In this document: in pieces, positions 51,712-56,007 of the stretch
Layout: each line of letters begins with the position of its first letter
Position numbering within the stretch: the stretch's first letter is position 1
Source: Endozoicomonas acroporae
GTDB taxonomy: Bacteria; Pseudomonadota; Gammaproteobacteria; Pseudomonadales; Endozoicomonadaceae
Direction of reading: 5' to 3'
Assembly (NCBI RefSeq): GCF_002864045.1
Contig: NZ_PJPV01000169.1
Location: 1 to 56,007 of the forward strand
DNA: 56,007 nucleotides
The notes under the pieces: model-generated
Databases searched by the model: none
Seen by the model: only the letters and a program-made list of their open reading frames with translations
What the model was told of the DNA's origin: nothing
Translations under genes and position numbers: made by a program

Positions 51712-51939
51712 AGCTCCTGCATCCATGCAGTCGTGCGGTTGCGATAAATTGGTCTAAAACCCGAACAACCCGATTGTCGAGTTTTCTCTCCCTGGTTTTC
51801 AGATAATGAGTTATCGGATATTGAAATTAAAACACTGTCTTTTGATTTTAAAAAAAATATGAATTCATGCAACTTTCTCCAGCTTTATCTTCTCCAAGCA
51901 TTGTTATTTTGGCCCAACAAAAAAATGCAAGGTAATAAA

Positions 51940-54723
51940 ATGTCTTATAGCAATATCATGACACCTCCCCCCGCGGTGTCACAACACGGCTTATATACCG
52001 GTGCGCCGTCGTCTGTTCCCGAAACAGGGCAGAGGCAGGTTTCCTGGGGGGGGAGTGGAGTAGCTAATCACGAGGCTGGCACGCCTCATTTGTCAGGGCA
52101 TCAGTATGCAGCAGGGCCAGCGCCATCATTTGATGGCTCTCCCCCTTTTGATGGTCGTGTTGTTGATCATGTTAACCCTGAGGCTATGTCCAGGTTGAAG
52201 GAACACAACAATGAGCTGAGAGCGCAGAAAAACGAACTTCGCATGGCACTTCGTAACACCGGGGAAAAACTAAAAGTCAGTGAACACCAGCGTCGTGAGC
52301 TGGCAAAAAGAGCTGATATTCCTCCTGACAGATATACTGAATTATTAGCGACGGAGCGAAGATCCTCAAGATGGGAGAATGCGAGCCAGCGCATGACTGA
52401 TTGCACCGAGCGACTCCTGGACTCTCACCAGATGGCTGGTCAAACAATCGAGGAGCTACTGGCGAAGAATGAATCATTAACTGAGTTACAGGGGCAGATG
52501 AGTGACACTCTTAATAGTGTCAACCAGGAGCTCAAAGGGGAGAGAGAGCAATCAGAGCAGGTTCAATTGAAATGGAGCGAGGCAGAGCAAGAGGTAGCCC
52601 GACTAAACACTGAGTTGCAATCTGCCCATGCGGATAAACAATCTCTGGAAGGTCAGCTCAATCGCGCGTTAGACCATGCAAGCAATGCTGAAGGCAAGAT
52701 GTATGCAGAGGCTGAGAAGAATCTTCAGCTGAAATCCGCAATGTCAGAGCTGGTGACTGAAAAGTCAGGGCTGTCAGCGACTATTGAGAACATGGATCGT
52801 CGCGTGGCTTTTTTGAACAAAGAGATTGAGCGGGATGGGCAGGCGCTGTCTGCAATAAACCTGGAGAAGAACCAGTTAAAAGAAGAGTTGGACTCATATC
52901 GGAAAAATGAGACCCGGTTGCAAAATGAACTACATAAAACGAAAACCAGTCTGGAGGTTGCCAATGACCAACTGACCCGCTCGGAGAATTTATTAAGTGA
53001 TACGCAAAATGAACTTTCGGAAATAAAGAAAGAGGCACTTTCCCTGGAGCAACAGCTGACCAGGGTTCAGGCGGATAAAAATCACGTATCGGAATGCGCC
53101 AGGCAACTGCAGACAACGCTAAAGGAGAAACTGGAGTCAATAGAAAATCTCAATACTGAACGTGCACGAATGGGAAAAGAAGTTGACTCTTTACGGGAGG
53201 AGGTGGGTCAAAGTAAGGGACGGGCTGCTCACCTGGAGCAAGAACAGAAAGAAAATGAAAAAATTATTAAAGGTTTAGAGCAACGAATCGAACAACAGGT
53301 GTCAGAACTTGGCACTATGCATCGCATGGAAACGGAGTTTAATAATACAAAAACCCTCAATACAGAGTTACAGCAGAAAAATCAGAAACTAACGGGTGAA
53401 TTGACAACAGCTCATAAGCAGGCCAGGGATAACCGGGCCCTGTACGATGCAACTTTACTTGAAAAGGGTAAAACGGATCAGGCTCTGATGAAGGAACAGA
53501 AATCTCATAAAACAGATATTGAAAATTTTCAAAAAACGATCCAGAGTCAACAGGAATTAATTCAGACTCATTTGTCATCAATTTCGGCGCGTGAGAAAGA
53601 GATTCGTGATCTGAACACTCAGGTATGTGGCCTTGGTGCCGAATTGGCTACCGCTAAAGCTGAAGGTAATAAGGAAGAAATTCAAAGATTACGCCACGAT
53701 GTTGCAGTAAAAGAACAAGAAATTGCGATACTCCAGGAACATCAAAGGGTATCCCAGACACAGATAGATACGCAGCGTGAACAGATCGATCAGCTGCAGC
53801 AAAAACTGGCTGAATCTGAACTGGAGCGTAAGAAGGGGGCGGCAACCATCAATAGTTACATTTCTTTAATGAATAAAGCAGAAGTTGAGCTCCAGGAGAA
53901 ACGAGAACAACAGGAGGGAATCGACAGTATTAAAAAAAGCATTCTTGAACTGAAAGGTGGTGTACAAATGACAGGTAAGCGTATGGATGACTTCAGTGTT
54001 CGTTTACAAAGTTGTGAGGGAAAAATACAGGAATTTATCAGCAAAATAGAATCAATTATTAATATCCCGAACCTTGGACCAATGGTGAATGATATAAAGA
54101 GTGAATTGGAAGGGCTGGGTAAAGAGTTCTCGACGATAAGAACGGAGCAGGGGCAGAACGAAAATAGACTTGCTTGTCTGGAATCAAGAACAGAGCTGCT
54201 GGAAAGTACTAGCAAGACAAGTGTCACCATTAAAAGAGAAGAGAGGTCTATTGAGTCAGGCTCTTCTTCATTGGTGATGAGTACACCAGGCTTTGATGAC
54301 GTGTCCCAGTATGAGATCCAGAGAGGGCTTGCTGCCGACCTGGGGGTTGAGGGTGCAGCTGGCAGTATCAGCCAGAGTCGCCTGAACCAGGCAGGTGGGG
54401 ATTCAGCGTACACTTCATTGCAATTACAGAGTCAATCAACAGCTGATGGGACAATGGTTCAATCAAGGCCGACCCACCTGCAGGATGGCTCCAGTTTGAT
54501 AGGCGGCCTGACACCGATTGGACGTTATGGAGACGGCTTTTCATCCTCGGAGGATAACTACTTGCGTGATCCTTCCCCTGACATTCAGGAATTATTAAGT
54601 GAGAGTTTTGACTCTGAAACTCGTTCGGAAAGTATTTACTATAGTACGAGTACTACAAGGGATATGGACACCATGGAATCGTTAACAATGCCTCTCAACG
54701 GAGATAGCAGCGACGAAGCGTGA
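51940..54723 (+). CDS. Very long coiled-coil protein, effector or structural candidate
   Basis: 927 residues from the ATG at 51940, preceded by AAGG at 51929-51932; the frame extends upstream to 51859 but without a ribosome-binding site. Residues 1-85 are Pro/Gly/Ser-rich and disordered. Residues about 90-750 form nearly continuous coiled coil with heptads and many Glu/Gln/Lys/Leu. Residues 755-927 are a Ser-rich, acidic disordered tail (SIYYSTSTTRDMDTMESLTM). No signal peptide or membrane segment. Resembles eukaryotic tethering or intermediate-filament-like proteins in composition; could be an effector or cytoskeletal scaffold. Not recognised by family. A clean terminator follows. Confidence 0.75.
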   Translation: MSYSNIMTPPPAVSQHGLYTGAPSSVPETGQRQVSWGGSGVANHEAGTPHLSGHQYAAGPAPSFDGSPPFDGRVVDHVNPEAMSRLKEHNNELRAQKNELRMALRNTGEKLKVSEHQRRELAKRADIPPDRYTELLATERRSSRWENASQRMTDCTERLLDSHQMAGQTIEELLAKNESLTELQGQMSDTLNSVNQELKGEREQSEQVQLKWSEAEQEVARLNTELQSAHADKQSLEGQLNRALDHASNAEGKMYAEAEKNLQLKSAMSELVTEKSGLSATIENMDRRVAFLNKEIERDGQALSAINLEKNQLKEELDSYRKNETRLQNELHKTKTSLEVANDQLTRSENLLSDTQNELSEIKKEALSLEQQLTRVQADKNHVSECARQLQTTLKEKLESIENLNTERARMGKEVDSLREEVGQSKGRAAHLEQEQKENEKIIKGLEQRIEQQVSELGTMHRMETEFNNTKTLNTELQQKNQKLTGELTTAHKQARDNRALYDATLLEKGKTDQALMKEQKSHKTDIENFQKTIQSQQELIQTHLSSISAREKEIRDLNTQVCGLGAELATAKAEGNKEEIQRLRHDVAVKEQEIAILQEHQRVSQTQIDTQREQIDQLQQKLAESELERKKGAATINSYISLMNKAEVELQEKREQQEGIDSIKKSILELKGGVQMTGKRMDDFSVRLQSCEGKIQEFISKIESIINIPNLGPMVNDIKSELEGLGKEFSTIRTEQGQNENRLACLESRTELLESTSKTSVTIKREERSIESGSSSLVMSTPGFDDVSQYEIQRGLAADLGVEGAAGSISQSRLNQAGGDSAYTSLQLQSQSTADGTMVQSRPTHLQDGSSLIGGLTPIGRYGDGFSSSEDNYLRDPSPDIQELLSESFDSETRSESIYYSTSTTRDMDTMESLTMPLNGDSSDEA

Positions 54724-54743
54724 CACTTATCATCTGGCTGAGG

Positions 54744-54774
54744 ATACCTCTGAAGCGATTCAGAGGTATTTTTA
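54744..54774 (+). terminator. Intrinsic terminator of the 51940-54723 gene
   Basis: Perfect 11-bp stem ATACCTCTGAA (54744-54754) and TTCAGAGGTAT (54759-54769) with a GCGA loop, then TTTTTA. Confidence 0.9.
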
Positions 54775-54810
54775 TGTGCATGGAATGAATACCGCTGTAA
54801 AAAAATTGAT

Positions 54811-55767
54811 TCAATCCGGAACGCTGCCAATGGCAGTCCCCATTTTTATTTTGTTGTCTGGCTGGTGGTGTTCAAGCCAGCCCACTTCGGTATTGGCAAA
54901 AAGAACAATAACTGTTGATCCCAATTTGAATCGCCCCATTTCATCACCACGCTCCAGATGGACAGGCCTGTTTATATAGTTCTGCCATGTAATCTGCCGT
55001 GATGCGGGTTTCACCGGCCCAGCCCAGACGGTTTCCATGCTGCCGACAACCATGGCTCCCACCATGATGACCGCCATCTCGCCATAGTCGGTTGCAAAAA
55101 TATTGATTACCCGCTCGTTGCGGGCGTATAACCCTTGAATATCCTGTGCCGTTGCAGCATTCACGGAATAAAGTGAGCCCGGGACGTAAATCATTTGTCT
55201 CAGGGTTCCGCGGGTGGGCATATGAACACGATGATAGTCCCCCGGGGAGAGGTAGATAGTCATAAACAGGCCATGCTTGAATCGGCTGGCCAGCTGATTG
55301 TCTCCGGCAAATAACGCTGAAAGGCTGTAATCATGTCGCTTTGCCTGAAAAATCCGGCCGTTGTCAACGGCTCCCATCTGACTGATAGTGCCATCTACCG
55401 GGCTGATGATCAGATCCGGGTCTTCCGGGAGCGGGCGTGCTCCTTTTTTCAGAGCGCGTGTAAAAAAGTCGTTAAAGTTCTGATAGTTATCAGGATTCTC
55501 ATGAAGCGCTTCACTCAAATCGATATTGTTTCTGGCAGTGAATTCGCTGATTAACTGATTTTTAAGCCACGGCCACTTTTTTTCAGCAAGGGAGTGAGCC
55601 AGATAGTTGATCAATTGGTGAGGCAGCAGCCTTTGCAGGTAGGGGGGGAAGCTGTAAGCAGTTTCTGACCGGACAGGGGGCTGCTCAGCTATAGAACGTT
55701 CAGAAAAGCTGAAAATTGCTGTCAGAATAATGCAGCCGGTAAGTAGTATTCGCTGTAAACAGAGCAT
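54811..55767 (-). CDS. psd: Phosphatidylserine decarboxylase proenzyme with N-terminal signal-like extension
   Basis: 318 residues against about 285-320 for bacterial Psd. Autocleavage motif LGST in MGRFKLGSTVIVLF (about 280-293), which forms the pyruvoyl group; SPVDGTI (about 122-128) and HGLFMTIYLSPGDYHRVHMP (about 164-183) carry the conserved Asp/His residues. It converts phosphatidylserine to phosphatidylethanolamine. Unusual: the conserved start (YLQRLLPHQLINYLAHSLA) is preceded by about 42 residues with a hydrophobic core (ILLTGCIILTAIFSF then ...IAEQPPV), which looks like a signal peptide or anchor; E. coli Psd has none. No alternative start codon gives the usual N-terminus. The upstream region carries a sigma-E-like promoter, as for psd in E. 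coli. Confidence 0.93.
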   Translation of the reverse strand: MLCLQRILLTGCIILTAIFSFSERSIAEQPPVRSETAYSFPPYLQRLLPHQLINYLAHSLAEKKWPWLKNQLISEFTARNNIDLSEALHENPDNYQNFNDFFTRALKKGARPLPEDPDLIISPVDGTISQMGAVDNGRIFQAKRHDYSLSALFAGDNQLASRFKHGLFMTIYLSPGDYHRVHMPTRGTLRQMIYVPGSLYSVNAATAQDIQGLYARNERVINIFATDYGEMAVIMVGAMVVGSMETVWAGPVKPASRQITWQNYINRPVHLERGDEMGRFKLGSTVIVLFANTEVGWLEHHQPDNKIKMGTAIGSVPD

Positions 55768-55811
55768 GCAGGGTTTCGCGGTCAGTGCCTTCCAGGTAGT
55801 TGGTTGAAAGG

Positions 55812-55840
55812 TTAGACCGCGAAAAGAGAAAAAAGTTACC
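55812..55840 (-). promoter_or_regulatory. Possible sigma-E-type promoter of psd
   Basis: Read on the minus strand: -35 GGTAACTT (complement of 55833-55840), 15-bp spacer, -10 GTCTAA (complement of 55812-55817). The known sigma-E consensus is GGAACTT with a -10 of TCAAA or GTCTAA and this spacing. It is about 45 bp upstream of the psd start. Confidence 0.5.
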
Positions 55841-55911
55841 CGGGAACCGGGTTTCTGAAGTCAATAACTTCAGGACAGGGACCCCTTGAGGGATCCCATT
55901 GATTAGCGGTT

Positions 55912-56007
55912 AAGTAGCTGGCCATATGGAATCGAATATTTCTGGCTACTTGGGCTGGTACTATGCGAGGCACAACGGAGGGAGCATAGCCGTAGCTATG
56001 TGACCGG
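55912..56007. repeat. Long inverted repeat family A, copy 3 (cut by window end)
   Basis: Left half and centre of the family A element: AAGTAGCTGGCCATATGG, ATTTCTGGCTACTTGGG, GAGCATAGCCGTAGC. It matches copy 2 in this orientation and continues beyond the window. Confidence 0.85.

Overview
The window looks like a chromosomal segment of a gammaproteobacterial symbiont or pathogen, most likely close to Endozoicomonas (Oceanospirillales). This is an inference from gene content, not a database match. Two kinds of gene are mixed. The first is ordinary gammaproteobacterial housekeeping: prmB, aroC, leuC-leuD-leuB-asd followed by an asd-like usg gene and fimV (the Pseudomonas-type order), recQ, dusA, an hsbR-hsbA type switch, mlaA, trkH, dauA and psd. 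The second is a set of host-interaction candidates: two tandem eukaryotic-type Ser/Thr kinases, two ankyrin-repeat proteins that both start with a RING-like zinc motif, an SycD/LcrH-type type III secretion chaperone with its partner gene, a Ser-rich 13-residue-repeat protein, and several long coiled-coil or disordered proteins.

Layout. 1-300: a 3' fragment of tRNA-Ser followed by a 166-bp long inverted repeat (family A). 476-7707: effector-like block (repeat protein, two kinases, T3SS chaperone plus partner, Ser-rich protein). 8061-11000: SIMPL protein, prmB, aroC. 11077-14378: coiled-coil protein, then the RING-H2/ankyrin protein, closed by a second family A repeat. 14810-25077: dauA, acyl-CoA ligase, a large unrecognised helical protein, trkH, acuI-type reductase, FAD oxidoreductase. 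25103-26827: second RING-like/ankyrin protein. 27249-36150: leucine/aspartate-family biosynthesis, hot-dog thioesterase, usg, fimV. 36205-38186: a group II intron of the bacterial-C type sitting directly behind the fimV terminator, its maturase split by a roughly 49-bp insertion. 38207-40753: wreck of a tad (Flp pilus) locus. 40906-47422: recQ, dusA, hsbR-hsbA, mlaA. 47677-48288: truncated bile-acid-symporter-type gene. 48570-54723: two very long coiled-coil proteins, separated by a hotspot where three families of long inverted repeats are stacked. 54811-55767: phosphatidylserine decarboxylase with an unusual signal peptide and a sigma-E-like promoter, then a third family A repeat that runs off the window.

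The strongest themes are (1) a group of predicted secreted host-mimicry proteins, including a shared RING-like plus ankyrin architecture; (2) active erosion: tad locus, BASS transporter, intron maturase, one coiled-coil gene; and (3) an unusual density of non-coding long inverted repeats, at least five sequence families, with no transposase anywhere in the window. No CRISPR array, intact tRNA, rRNA or complete transposase was found.
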